64,000 bases of DNA from an uncultured Hyphomicrobiales bacterium (GTDB lineage: Bacteria; Pseudomonadota; Alphaproteobacteria; Rhizobiales; Ancalomicrobiaceae), in assembly GCA_903930435.1 (NCBI GenBank), contig CAIYYN010000054.1:434001-498000 (forward strand), written 5' to 3'. Below the pieces are notes generated by a model. The model was not told where the DNA came from. It saw only the letters and a program-made list of their open reading frames with translations, and did not search any database. This document shows, in pieces, positions 53,019 through 62,274 of the stretch; within the stretch, counting starts at the first letter, position 1, and the number at the start of each line of letters is the position of its first letter. The position numbers and the translations under genes are program-made.

Positions 53019-54163
53019 CCGGGAGCAGGGTTCTCTTCGTCAGCCACACCGGCGCGGTCTCGGGAGCAGAATTCGTGCTTCTTGATATCGCCGACAACTG
53101 GCACGATGCCTCTGCTTTCGTGTTCGAGGGCGGGGAGCTGAGCAATCGTCTGGCGGCGCTCGGACTGGAAGTCAAACTGGCCCGGCACGGCTCTGGTCTC
53201 AGTCGGTTTCGGCGCGACGGATCCGTTTGGGCTGCCCTTGGGTCATTGCGGACCTTTGCTGGGCTTGTGCGCGAACTCATCCTCGAATCGCGCTCGGTGG
53301 ACGTGATCTATGCGAATTCGCAGAAGGCCTTCACGCTGTCCGCCCTTGCAGCCTTCATTGGCCGAAAACCGCTGATCTGGCATTTGCACGACATTCTCGA
53401 CGCACGGCATTTTGGCAAAGCGCAGCGACGCATGCAGACGTTTCTGGCCAACCTGTCAGCGTGGGCTGTAATTGTTCCTTCGCAGGCAGCCGCTGACGCA
53501 TTCATCGCGGCGGGTGGCAGGCGTGATCTCGTCAAGGTCGTCCCGAACGGTCGCGCCGTCCAACGAGATGCCCGGAGCAAGATGCAGCTGCGTGCAGATC
53601 TCGGGTTCCCGACAGCGAAACTGCTGGGTGTCTTCAGTCGGCTCGCTGCGTGGAAGGGGCAGGATATCGTCTTGCGCGCGCTGGTCCAGTGTCCCGATGT
53701 GCACGGTGTCATCGTCGGAGATGCCCTGTTCGGCGAGGATGCCTTTGCGACCGAGTTGACACGGCTGGTCAATGAACTCGGCCTGTCAGACCGCGTGTCC
53801 TTTCTCGGGCAACGCAGCGACGTCCCGATCCTGATGCAGGCAATGGACGTGATGGTGCACCCCTCGCGCGAAGCTGAGCCGTTTGGTCTCACGCTTGTTG
53901 AAGCCATGAATGTCGGTGTGCCGATCATTGCCAGCGATGCTGGGGCCAGTCGTGAAATTCTGGACGAGGGTCGTTGTGGCTTGCTTGTTCCTCCGGGCGA
54001 TTCAGGGAAACTGGCGGGCGCTCTTGCGCAGGTTTTCGCAGATCCCGATAGTGTAGCCGTCCGGACCCTGGCAGCAACGAAACGGGCACAGTCGGTCTAT
54101 ACGGTCGCCAGGATGCAGGCGTCGATCAGAGGCATCATCGAGACCATTGGCGGGAGGCGCTGA
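53015..54163 (+). CDS. Glycosyltransferase family 4
   Basis: The 382 aa GT4 starts VLFVSHTGAVSGAEFVLLDIA and carries a mid GT-B linker NLSAWAVIVPSQAAADAF. The nucleotide-sugar domain has VFSRLAAWKGQDIVLRALV and the E-x7-E motif in SREAEPFGLTLVEAMNVGVPIIAS. Its ATG overlaps the upstream stop (ATGA), so it is coupled to the Wzz-like gene. The acceptor and donor are unknown. Confidence 0.87.
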   Translation: MTGSRVLFVSHTGAVSGAEFVLLDIADNWHDASAFVFEGGELSNRLAALGLEVKLARHGSGLSRFRRDGSVWAALGSLRTFAGLVRELILESRSVDVIYANSQKAFTLSALAAFIGRKPLIWHLHDILDARHFGKAQRRMQTFLANLSAWAVIVPSQAAADAFIAAGGRRDLVKVVPNGRAVQRDARSKMQLRADLGFPTAKLLGVFSRLAAWKGQDIVLRALVQCPDVHGVIVGDALFGEDAFATELTRLVNELGLSDRVSFLGQRSDVPILMQAMDVMVHPSREAEPFGLTLVEAMNVGVPIIASDAGASREILDEGRCGLLVPPGDSGKLAGALAQVFADPDSVAVRTLAATKRAQSVYTVARMQASIRGIIETIGGRR

Positions 54164-54164
54164 G

Positions 54165-55553
54165 ATGCAGACTGCCTCACAAGCCGGTCGACTGTCTGTG
54201 GAGAGCCTGCCGGGTTGGCTGCTGGCGGCGGGATTGCTGACAGCGTCGGCGTTGCTGGGACCAGTGGCTGGCAGTGCGGTACGCCCGTTGTTCATCATCG
54301 GCTGCGGTGTCGTTGGCTATCTCGCATGGCGTCAGGGCCCCGCCCAACACATGCAGGTGCTGCTTGTGCTTTTTTGTTTTGCGTCGCTTGCTCGCCGCAT
54401 CGTCGATCTCTATGCGGGCTTTGACAGCAGCGGGTTGATGCTCGTGGGGCCGCTGGTTGCCATGCTCGTTCCTGCCATTTACCTCCTGTCCGACTGGACT
54501 GCTGGCCTGCGTGATATTCAGGCCTTGCCGATGGCGCTGGTTTTCGGCAGCGTGGCCTATGCGTCACTGCTCACGGTATTTCAGGGCAACTGGAGCGATG
54601 CCGCCTCGAATACCGTTAAGTCGATCGCACCGCTGGCCTATGCCTATAGTCTTGTGTCCACACGCGTTTCGAGATCCGACATCATTGATTCGGCGACCGT
54701 TGCCTTCCTCTGGATACTGCCTTTGATGGGGCTTTACGGCATCTACCAGTACATCGATCCGCCAGAATGGGACCGGTTCTGGATGAAATCCGCGACGATC
54801 CTGTCGGCCGGCCAGCCCGTACCCTACGGCGTCCGTACGTTCAGTGTCCTGAACGGTCCTGCGAGCTTTGCAACGTTTACGGCGGCGGGACTGTTGATGG
54901 TCTACTTTCTGCGCCCGACTTTTCTCGGCATGATCCTGAGCATTCCGGCGGCGGTTGCGCTGATGTTGTCGATGTACAGGACCGCCTGGATCTCGCTGGC
55001 CGTCGGGATCGTGTTCAGCCTCTTCTTCAAAGCCACGCGCGGACGGGGCGCAGGATCGATTATCGGTATCGCCGTGATGATCGGGATCGTGCTCATGACG
55101 CCCTTCGGCGACGCGATCAACGAGCGGTTTGCCAGCCTGAGCCAGGGCGCGGGCGATGGCAGCGCACGCGAGCGCATCGAGGAGTTCCTGATCCTCTGGA
55201 ACCGACCGGACAGCGGGCTGATCGGCAACGGATTTTCGACCGTTGACGTGGGCAGCGCGGGTTCAGTCGCGGTAGACGGCATGTTCATGACATGCTGGCT
55301 GTCGATGGGAATGCTCGTGGGTCTTGTCTGTATCGCTGCATTGCTGCTGGCGATCGGCAATGCCATCAGTGTTGCCTGGATTGATCGTCAGGCCCCATCG
55401 ATTGTGATTGGCGCGCTTGCGCTCGGAGCCCTTACCCAGATGCCGTTGGCTAATCTCATTTCAGGCGAACTCGGATTTCTGTTCTGGACATTTGTCGTCT
55501 TGCTGCCCTCCGATATCCAATTGACGCCACAACGGTGGGATGCCTATCCGTGA
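54165..55553 (+). CDS. O-antigen ligase/polymerase-like membrane protein
   Basis: The 462 aa protein has about ten membrane helices and the O-antigen ligase (Wzy/WaaL) family pattern, with the long periplasmic loop around IYQYIDPPEWDRFWMKSA and the Arg-containing RTAWISLAVGIVFSLFFKATR, then GDGSARERIEEFLILWNRPDSGLIGNGFSTVD in the second loop. In this cluster it is most likely the polymerase (Wzy). The ATG at 54165 has GGAGG about 8 bases upstream; 54147 overlaps the previous gene. Confidence 0.82.
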   Translation: MQTASQAGRLSVESLPGWLLAAGLLTASALLGPVAGSAVRPLFIIGCGVVGYLAWRQGPAQHMQVLLVLFCFASLARRIVDLYAGFDSSGLMLVGPLVAMLVPAIYLLSDWTAGLRDIQALPMALVFGSVAYASLLTVFQGNWSDAASNTVKSIAPLAYAYSLVSTRVSRSDIIDSATVAFLWILPLMGLYGIYQYIDPPEWDRFWMKSATILSAGQPVPYGVRTFSVLNGPASFATFTAAGLLMVYFLRPTFLGMILSIPAAVALMLSMYRTAWISLAVGIVFSLFFKATRGRGAGSIIGIAVMIGIVLMTPFGDAINERFASLSQGAGDGSARERIEEFLILWNRPDSGLIGNGFSTVDVGSAGSVAVDGMFMTCWLSMGMLVGLVCIAALLLAIGNAISVAWIDRQAPSIVIGALALGALTQMPLANLISGELGFLFWTFVVLLPSDIQLTPQRWDAYP

Positions 55554-57205
55554 CCCATGAGCCAATTACAGATGACATGCCCGAATCGCCCAAGACGACA
55601 TCATGGATAACCGAACGCTTTGTGCGACGCAGGCGATCGGTTCTCCCGGCTCGCGAAACGATGACGGAAAATCGGGATTCACCCGTATCGACGGGCGTTA
55701 AATCGGGCAAGAAGCTCGCCATTTTGCTGATGATGGGTGCCGTTCTCGGCAAGGGGCTTGGTTTCGTTCGTGAAATCATGATGGCGCACCTCTTCGGTGC
55801 TTCAATTGTTGCAGATGGTTTTCGGGCGGCAACGACGGGTACCCTCTTGCCGCTCGCGCTTTTTCAGAACGAAAGCGTACCAGCCATTCTCATCCCGACC
55901 CATAAAGGCTGGCAGGAAACGGGTGATGCGCCGCGCCGCTTTGCCGCACTCGCCGTTGCACTGACACTGATTTCGGCGCTGATCGCCGTGATGGTCGTCG
56001 TATTCGGCGCTACCTGGGTCAGGGCCCTGGTCGGCGGGTTTTCGCCGGATGCCCAGGTCATGACCCTTGATCTCATGCGCGTCATGGCCCTCGGCATGCC
56101 AGCCTCTGTCATGATCAATGTGCTGGCGTCAGGTGAAATCGCGATCGGCAAATCGCGTCTGGCGACGATCCGCTCCAGCCTGCTCAACACCTCCGTCATC
56201 ATCGGATTGGTGTTCGTCTACCTGACGCATCAGTGGATGGCACTAGCCTGGTCCTTCGCAATCGCCTTCAACACGCTCAGTCTGTGGGGGCTTTGGACGA
56301 TGATCCGTGACGGGTCAATCGACTTCGGCGGACTGACCATTGCTGACGTTATCGATGCCGCCCAGGACTTCTGGCGAAAGCTGATACCCTTTCTGTTTGT
56401 TCCTCTGGCGGATCAAGGCAATCTCTGGGTCGAGCGGGTCCTTGCCTCCAGAGCGAGCGTTGGCTCAGTGGCGTCGCTGGATTACGCCCGGACAATTACG
56501 GATAGTGCGGTCCTGTTCATCAGCCAGCCGCTGGGACTGGCACTGCTCTCTGTTGCGGACTCAGAGGACCAACGTGAACGCATTGAAGTCGTCATCAGGC
56601 GACTGCTGGTGGCGGCCATTCCGGCGTGTGCGATGTTGGCGTTGTTTGCTCCAGATCTGGCCCGGCTTGTCTTCGCTCGTGGTGCCTTCAACGATACCGC
56701 GGTCCAGATGACCGGCGAAACCCTGCGTGGGATTTCAATAGGTCTGTGGGCCTCCACAATCGGCTGGATTGTGCTTCGATTGCTGAACAAGGTCGGTCGA
56801 AACAAGATGGCCGCGCTGCTTCTTGTCTTGGCCTATGTGTCAAATCTGGTGTTCAATTTTATCGCGTTTCATGTAACCGTATTGGCCAGTCATGGCACGT
56901 TGTTGCTGGGTATCGGCGAGTCTGTCAGGGGCCTCGTCTTGTTGGGGGGGGCGGTCTTTTGCCTTGGCCTGATAAGGTCAACAATCATTTCAATTATATA
57001 TGCGGTATTTCCAACAATTATTATTTTGGTGTTAGGGATGTATATTCAATCAACTTTCACCGGTAGCCTTGTAAGAATTGGTCTTTCTGGAATTGCATTC
57101 GGCGTCGTGATCGGTGGCGCAATGCTTCTCTTGTTCCCGGAGATTTTCAAGACATGGTTGCGCAGAGTCAGACACAAAACTATAACGTTGACGAACGACC
57201 GGTGA
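55550..57205 (+). CDS. MurJ/Wzx-like lipid-linked sugar flippase
   Basis: The 551 aa protein has about 14 membrane helices preceded by a polar N terminus of about 45 residues. The first helix region KLAILLMMGAVLGKGLGFVREIMMAHLFGASIVADGF and LLPLALFQNESVPAILIPTHK are MviN/MurJ-like, as is FVPLADQGNLWVERVLASRA. Given the GT4, polymerase and Wzz-like neighbours, export of the repeat unit (Wzx role) is the more likely function than lipid II transport. The GTG at 55550 overlaps the previous stop; ATG 55577 is the alternative. Its 3' end overlaps the next gene by 52 bases. Confidence 0.83.
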   Translation: MTHEPITDDMPESPKTTSWITERFVRRRRSVLPARETMTENRDSPVSTGVKSGKKLAILLMMGAVLGKGLGFVREIMMAHLFGASIVADGFRAATTGTLLPLALFQNESVPAILIPTHKGWQETGDAPRRFAALAVALTLISALIAVMVVVFGATWVRALVGGFSPDAQVMTLDLMRVMALGMPASVMINVLASGEIAIGKSRLATIRSSLLNTSVIIGLVFVYLTHQWMALAWSFAIAFNTLSLWGLWTMIRDGSIDFGGLTIADVIDAAQDFWRKLIPFLFVPLADQGNLWVERVLASRASVGSVASLDYARTITDSAVLFISQPLGLALLSVADSEDQRERIEVVIRRLLVAAIPACAMLALFAPDLARLVFARGAFNDTAVQMTGETLRGISIGLWASTIGWIVLRLLNKVGRNKMAALLLVLAYVSNLVFNFIAFHVTVLASHGTLLLGIGESVRGLVLLGGAVFCLGLIRSTIISIIYAVFPTIIILVLGMYIQSTFTGSLVRIGLSGIAFGVVIGGAMLLLFPEIFKTWLRRVRHKTITLTNDR

Positions 57206-58191
57206 AGTCGTTTGGAACGCCTCTTCCTGGACTGGCGGAAATCGCTGATCGCCTGCTTGGTCCTCGGGGATGCTTGTTCACATTTCATCGCGCCGCAACG
57301 TCTGGGGTTTGGGAGACCCTCCCGAACCGCAATTTCTATCTGAATCTCGATTTTCTGGATGCCTTGCTGAGCTATCTCAGACGGCGTGATTGGGATGTCG
57401 TCACGATGGAAGATGCAGCGCAAAGGATCCGAACGGGCCGTCTTGCGCGCAAGTTTGTCAATTTCTCGGTCGATGACTGCTATCGGGATACGTATGAGGC
57501 AGTCGTTCCGCTCTTTCGTCGTCACGGCGTTCCGGTGACGCTTTTTGTGACAACCGGAATACCCGACCAAACATTACCGCTCATCTTTGCCGGTCTTGAA
57601 GATGCCTTGTTGACCCGCGACAGCGTTGTTCTGGAAGATGGCGCGCGTTCGCTGGGGACGACGGCGGAACGTCGGGCACTTTACGAACAGTTGGCGAAAC
57701 AATGGGATACGCCGGACGGCCCCACGCATTACAGTCACTTTTGCCATCTCAATGGAATTGATGAACATGCCATGCATGTAAAGCATGCCATCAGCTGGGA
57801 TATGCTGGAAGAACTGGCGAATGATCCGCTGGTTGAGATTGGCGGACATACGGTCAGTCACTCTCGGATATCCTCATTATCCGATGATGGTGCAATGGAA
57901 GAAATCGAGGGATGTCGTCGTCGGTTGATGGCGCGGCTCGGTGTTCCGGCGCGGCATTTTGCCTTCCCCTATGGTCGTGCTGCGGACTGCGGTCCGCGTG
58001 ATTTCGAAATCACGGCGACGGCCGGCTTCGTGAGTGCTTCGACAACACGCAAAGGGCTCGTTGGACCAGATGCGAGGACCGATCGACTGCCCCGGATCAC
58101 CCTGAATGGTGGCCATCAATCCTTGACCATGATTGACGCACATCTGAGTGGCATGACCGCCGTCCTTGCCCGGGCGTTGGGGAGGGTTTGA
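57154..58191 (+). CDS. Polysaccharide deacetylase family protein (CE4-like)
   Basis: The 345 aa protein has a NodB-like domain. The metal-binding motif is FSVDDCYRDTYE (D107, D108) in place of the usual TFDDG, with Cys at the Gly position. The second motif is GGHTVSHSRIS (H232, H236), and the active-site segment FAFPYGRAADCG is intact. It probably removes an acetyl group from the sugar unit. No signal peptide is visible at the chosen start, so it may act in the cytoplasm. The start at 57154 overlaps the flippase gene by 52 bases, with GGAG 11 bases upstream; a later start without the overlap would trim the N terminus. Confidence 0.82.
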   Translation: MVAQSQTQNYNVDERPVKSFGTPLPGLAEIADRLLGPRGCLFTFHRAATSGVWETLPNRNFYLNLDFLDALLSYLRRRDWDVVTMEDAAQRIRTGRLARKFVNFSVDDCYRDTYEAVVPLFRRHGVPVTLFVTTGIPDQTLPLIFAGLEDALLTRDSVVLEDGARSLGTTAERRALYEQLAKQWDTPDGPTHYSHFCHLNGIDEHAMHVKHAISWDMLEELANDPLVEIGGHTVSHSRISSLSDDGAMEEIEGCRRRLMARLGVPARHFAFPYGRAADCGPRDFEITATAGFVSASTTRKGLVGPDARTDRLPRITLNGGHQSLTMIDAHLSGMTAVLARALGRV

Positions 58192-58192
58192 C

Positions 58193-59395
58193 ATGGAAAA
58201 GTTGAAGGTTCTTTCCATCGCACATTCGGCAGTCCTGAAGGATATGGGACGACTGCGGTACTATCCACTGGCTGGTCGCGATGATCTCGAGGTGCATCTG
58301 GTGGTACCGAAGCGTTGGTATCAGTTTGGCCGCTGGATCGACGCCGATTTGCCTGATGACCCGGGTATCCATGTCCATGTTCTGCCGATCTGGTTTGCAC
58401 GAGCGCCACTCGTCAGCTGGTATCTTCATGTCTATCCCGGGCTTGCAAATCTGATCGACGAACTGAAGCCGGATGTCATTCATCTCTGGGAGGAGCCCTG
58501 GAGCCTGGTTGCCTTGCAGGCAAGCCTGTTACGTGGCGCTGCAGCACTGGTTCTGGAGGTTGACCAGAACATCATCAAGCATCTGCGGTTCCCGTTTGGC
58601 TGGATCCGTCGCCATGTGCTTGGGGATACAGATTACATCCTGCCGCGCAGTGCGGACGCCGAGACCGTTGTCCGTAGCTTTGGTTACAAAGGGCCCGCAT
58701 CCTTTATCGAGTATGGGGTTGATCAGTCGACGTTTTATCCAACGACTGCTGCCAGTTCGCAGTCCGAAGGCTTGCGATTGGGCTATGTCGGCCGGATCGT
58801 TGTCGAGAAAGGTCTCGATGACGCGATTGACGCGCTTGCCTTGCTGCCCGTCGAGGTCACGCTCGACATCATGGGAGAGGGCCCGCACGAGGCGCATCTG
58901 CGGCAACGCATTGATGAACTTGGACTGGGCGATCGTGTTCGGTTTCGCGGGTGGGGAAGTGCTGTCGAAGTGGCGGATTTCATTCGTGCACATGACATCA
59001 TGCTGCTCCTGACGCGCACCACGGGCGCCGTGCGTGAACAATTCGGACGGGTCATCATTGAATGTCAGGCCTGTGGTGTTCCGATCATCGGATCCGAATG
59101 CGGGGCCATTCCCGATGTTACGGGAGATGGTGGCTGGATTGTGCCTGAAAGCAACCCGGAGGCGTTGGCGCATTGCATCTGGTCGATTTTGTCCGATCCC
59201 CGCGAGCGGCGGCGCAGAGCGGACGCTGGCCGCCAGAATGTGCTGAACCGGTTCACCTATGAGGTCATCGCAAACAAGCTTGAAGCAGGATGGCGAGAGG
59301 CTGCTGAGCGCAGTCAATCAAAAACAGGCGTCAGGTCGCGCGTTGTGGAAGATACCCGTCTTCAACGACCTGCTGTCGGAAAAAGCATCATATAG
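58193..59395 (+). CDS. Glycosyltransferase family 4
   Basis: The 400 aa GT-B enzyme begins KLKVLSIAHSAVLKDMGRLR, with DVIHLWEEPWSLVALQASL in the N-terminal domain. The C-terminal domain has LGYVGRIVVEKGLDDAIDAL and REQFGRVIIECQACGVPIIGS in the position of the E-x7-E motif, with Gln replacing the first Glu. Its ATG follows the deacetylase stop directly, with GGAGG about 7 bases upstream. The last 34 bases overlap the 3' end of the opposite-strand glycoside hydrolase gene. Confidence 0.86.
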   Translation: MEKLKVLSIAHSAVLKDMGRLRYYPLAGRDDLEVHLVVPKRWYQFGRWIDADLPDDPGIHVHVLPIWFARAPLVSWYLHVYPGLANLIDELKPDVIHLWEEPWSLVALQASLLRGAAALVLEVDQNIIKHLRFPFGWIRRHVLGDTDYILPRSADAETVVRSFGYKGPASFIEYGVDQSTFYPTTAASSQSEGLRLGYVGRIVVEKGLDDAIDALALLPVEVTLDIMGEGPHEAHLRQRIDELGLGDRVRFRGWGSAVEVADFIRAHDIMLLLTRTTGAVREQFGRVIIECQACGVPIIGSECGAIPDVTGDGGWIVPESNPEALAHCIWSILSDPRERRRRADAGRQNVLNRFTYEVIANKLEAGWREAAERSQSKTGVRSRVVEDTRLQRPAVGKSII

Positions 59396-60687
59396 GTAGC
59401 GTCTTGGGCCAGATCGGTTGCGATGGCATGACCATGTTCGACGTGAATGTCTCGGATCTTGCCGCGCCAGTCCCAAAGCTGAGCTTCGCCGGCCCAATTC
59501 GGAGCGATGACGTCCCATGTCGTTCCGGGATGATCGGTCCAGTCGGGGCGATCTTGCCAGACATGCAATTCCCCGCCTGGGCCGGACAACACGAATGTCC
59601 CGGTGAGATTGGGGTCCAGAGTGACGAACGTCATATCGCCTGCCAGTTTCAGGACGCGCCGGAGGACTTCGGCGCGCCTGTCGGGTTGCCAGGGCTTTTC
59701 GCCCAGGGCCATGGCGTAGGGTGGTTCGGCACTGATATCACCGAGATTCCAGGGAAAAGCCAGCTGCGTCACGGGCGTGTGACCATCCCGGCCAACAACG
59801 CCGAGCTCATCCCAGAGTGCGGTCAGGAACAGGCTGGCGGCAACCGCCGGATCCGACCAGGCATCATCGCGCGCGATGTTGAACTCTGTCGCGTAGAAGC
59901 CAATGTCCCGCGTGATCTTGAGCGTCCGTTTCACCCGGTCAAAGCAGCTTTGCGCCGAGAAGTAATGACCTTTGGTCAGCGGAAACCAGCGCGCGTTGTA
60001 ATAGGTATGCAAGTCAATGCCGTCCAGATGCCCATCCTGAAGCAGGTCGGCAATCGCGGTGCCATAGCCACGCAACGTCTCATCGCTATGAGAATTGCAG
60101 GTCGCGAATCCGCCCGGGATGACCTTCAGTCCCGGCGCGACCGAATGAACACCCTCTGCCAAGCCCGCCAGCGCATCATGGTAGGCAGGGCGAGGGATCG
60201 TCGCCTGGACATCAGGCTCGTTGATCGCACTGAAGATCGTGACGCCCCAATCCGTGATTCCGTGTTCCCGTCCCCAGGTGCCATTGGGTTGAAAGCGCCT
60301 CGCGTAGGTCGCACCAATCCGGGACCAGTCGCTGCGCGATCCGATCGGCTGCGGCGGCGACAGGAATTGATACGACCCTTCATATTCAAAAAGGATCATG
60401 GGCGTGATACCATGCCTATAGGCCTCCAGCATGGCAGCCTCAAAATCCTGGGGCGTCGGTGCCCGGGCCAGATTGCGCCAGCCATAGGAATTCATCCGGC
60501 CCAGCTTCGCACCAACGCCTTCAAGCGCCTGATACATCTGAGTGCTGGGATCACCGGCCTCATGGGTCGCGAGGTTGCCACCGCCGATGCGAAATCGCAG
60601 CGTTGCCTGAACCGGGTCAGCATCCGCCGCAGCTCCGACGAAACCCCAGAGCAGACTTGCGGCTACGGCCAATTTAAGTGCTTTCAT
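59362..60687 (-). CDS. Secreted glycoside hydrolase, clan A-like
   Basis: The 441 aa protein has a signal peptide (about 1-23) and a TIM-barrel glycosidase core. The likely acid/base is E157 after N156 in FSAINEPDVQA, and the nucleophile E268 in FYATEFNIARDD, the pattern of clan GH-A (GH39/GH5-like). RFRIGGGNLATHE opens the barrel and QLAFPWNLGDIS and the C-terminal beta domain (HVWQDRPDW) follow. It probably cleaves the polymer made by this cluster. It lies opposite to the operon, overlaps the preceding glycosyltransferase gene by 34 bases at its 3' end, and diverges from the next one with only 26 bases between starts. Confidence 0.82.
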   Translation of the reverse strand: MKALKLAVAASLLWGFVGAAADADPVQATLRFRIGGGNLATHEAGDPSTQMYQALEGVGAKLGRMNSYGWRNLARAPTPQDFEAAMLEAYRHGITPMILFEYEGSYQFLSPPQPIGSRSDWSRIGATYARRFQPNGTWGREHGITDWGVTIFSAINEPDVQATIPRPAYHDALAGLAEGVHSVAPGLKVIPGGFATCNSHSDETLRGYGTAIADLLQDGHLDGIDLHTYYNARWFPLTKGHYFSAQSCFDRVKRTLKITRDIGFYATEFNIARDDAWSDPAVAASLFLTALWDELGVVGRDGHTPVTQLAFPWNLGDISAEPPYAMALGEKPWQPDRRAEVLRRVLKLAGDMTFVTLDPNLTGTFVLSGPGGELHVWQDRPDWTDHPGTTWDVIAPNWAGEAQLWDWRGKIRDIHVEHGHAIATDLAQDATYMMLFPTAGR

Positions 60688-60713
60688 GCCTTTTCATCCA
60701 GGATAAGCAAACG

Positions 60714-61871
60714 GTGACTGCGAGAATATTACAAGTTGTTCAAGAGTTTAGCACGGCAGGAGGCGCCGAGACAGTGGCGTTTGAATTGTCGCATGCGCTT
60801 TCGCGCGCCGGCATGCCGAATGCGGTCTTGGCGACCCGTATCGACGGAATGCCAGGTCCGTTGACAGCGGTCAGCGTCATCGGAAACTTTCTATCCAGAG
60901 TGCCGACCCGTGGCGCATTTCGATACGTTGGCAGGCTGCTCGCTGTTCCACTGTTTTCACTGATTTCAACAGCCAGTGTCGGGCGGTTTCGGAACGATAT
61001 TGTGATCAGTCATGGCGACTGCATGGCAGGTGATCTGATGGTCATCCACGCCGTCAACGCCGCCAGCCTTGCTGAAAAGCGCGCAGACGGCCATTGGCGT
61101 TGGCGGTTGAACCCGATGCACTATCTTGTGGGCTTGCGGGATCGCTGGACTCTGGGTTGCCGACGCTTCAGACGCTATATCGCCGTTTCCAGTCGCGTCG
61201 AAGCGGAACTCATCCAGTATTACAATGTGCCCAAGGAGCGGATCCGTATCATTCCGAACGGGATCGATCTCAAGCGATTCGTCGTAAGCCCGGAGGCTGG
61301 TGCACTGGTCCGACACGAGTTCGGGATTCCTGCGGATGCAAGGGTACTTCTGTTCGCTGGACATGAATTTCGCCGCAAGGGTCTGGAATTCGTGGTTCGT
61401 GCACTTGACCGTTTGCCAGCGGATTTCCGGCTGCTTGTCGTTGGATCCGACGACCCCGCCCCCTATCGGGCGCTGTTGCCCCATCTCAACGACCGGATTC
61501 TGTTTGCTGGTGCCCGTCGCAACATGACGGATTTCTATGCAGCCGCAGATGCCTTTGTGTTTCCGACAAATTACGAGACATTCTCGCTGGTTTGCATGGA
61601 GGCGTTGGCCTGCGGGACTCCTGTGCTTGCGACACGTGTCGGCGGAATTGAAGACTATATCGTGGATGGCGAGAACGGATTCTTCATCACCCGTGACCCC
61701 GAGCTCATCGCCAGCCGGATCACGGAGTTGTTCGCAGACCCGGATCGGCTTCATCATATTTCAAAGGCGGCTCGCGCAACGGCTGAAAACTACAGCTGGG
61801 ACCAGATAGCTGCGCAATACATAGCCGTTGCTGAAGAGGTCGAAGCGGAAAAGCGCGCTGCAGGAACGTGA
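60714..61871 (+). CDS. Glycosyltransferase family 4
   Basis: The 385 aa GT4 begins VTARILQVVQEFSTAGGAETVAFEL, with RRFRRYIAVSSRVEAELI in the linker, FAGHEFRRKGLEFVVRALDRL in the C-terminal domain and VFPTNYETFSLVCMEALACGTPVLAT, which holds the E-x7-E motif. The GTG at 60714 was chosen because it leaves the family N terminus and avoids overlap with the hydrolase gene, which starts at 60687; AGGA lies about 10 bases upstream. Its own promoter must lie within or beside the hydrolase gene. Confidence 0.83.
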   Translation: MTARILQVVQEFSTAGGAETVAFELSHALSRAGMPNAVLATRIDGMPGPLTAVSVIGNFLSRVPTRGAFRYVGRLLAVPLFSLISTASVGRFRNDIVISHGDCMAGDLMVIHAVNAASLAEKRADGHWRWRLNPMHYLVGLRDRWTLGCRRFRRYIAVSSRVEAELIQYYNVPKERIRIIPNGIDLKRFVVSPEAGALVRHEFGIPADARVLLFAGHEFRRKGLEFVVRALDRLPADFRLLVVGSDDPAPYRALLPHLNDRILFAGARRNMTDFYAAADAFVFPTNYETFSLVCMEALACGTPVLATRVGGIEDYIVDGENGFFITRDPELIASRITELFADPDRLHHISKAARATAENYSWDQIAAQYIAVAEEVEAEKRAAGT

Positions 61872-61911
61872 TCGTCAGCAAGATCTCGCGCCTACTGCCT
61901 TTGGCCGCTTG

Positions 61912-62247
61912 TCACCCAGCCATTTTATGGGCGTGCAGGTCGTAGATGACATGAAACACGCGGCCCTCGAATAGTTCGAGCAGGCCCTTTGTCACCTCCC
62001 GGCTTTCGTAGCGAATTGGCGAGGCCAGCATCTGCTCGATTGCCGCCCGGTCGGGAAAGGTGACCTGCAAGACGAAGGGGTAGCGATGCGAGCCCTCTTC
62101 GGCCTCGACCTCGCGTAGCAGCTCTACGCCTGTTGCGCCGGGGAGCCTGGTCCAGAGCGGGACCAGGTTTGTGTTGATATAGCGATCAAACTCGTCTTCG
62201 CAGCCATCCCTGATTTTGCCTTCGAAAAAGGCCAGGCGCTTGAACAT
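61912..62247 (-). CDS. Small dimeric alpha/beta-barrel protein near gluconate genes
   Basis: The 111 aa protein starts MFKRLAFFEGKIRDGCEDEFDRYIN and has the beta-alpha-beta layout, FVLQVTFPDRAAIEQML, typical of dimeric alpha/beta-barrel (ABM/Dabb-like) proteins. No catalytic residues are obvious. It follows gntK on the same strand by about 30 bases, so it may be part of the gluconate operon as an accessory protein. Function is not known. Confidence 0.6.
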   Translation of the reverse strand: MFKRLAFFEGKIRDGCEDEFDRYINTNLVPLWTRLPGATGVELLREVEAEEGSHRYPFVLQVTFPDRAAIEQMLASPIRYESREVTKGLLELFEGRVFHVIYDLHAHKMAG

Positions 62248-62274
62248 GAGGACCTCCCGGGTCTTTCGACGCCG

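Noticed and set aside
59404-60717. 437-codon plus-strand frame opposite the glycoside hydrolase
   Set aside because: The minus strand has signal peptide and catalytic Glu motifs, whereas the plus-strand product is Arg-rich without any recognisable domain.
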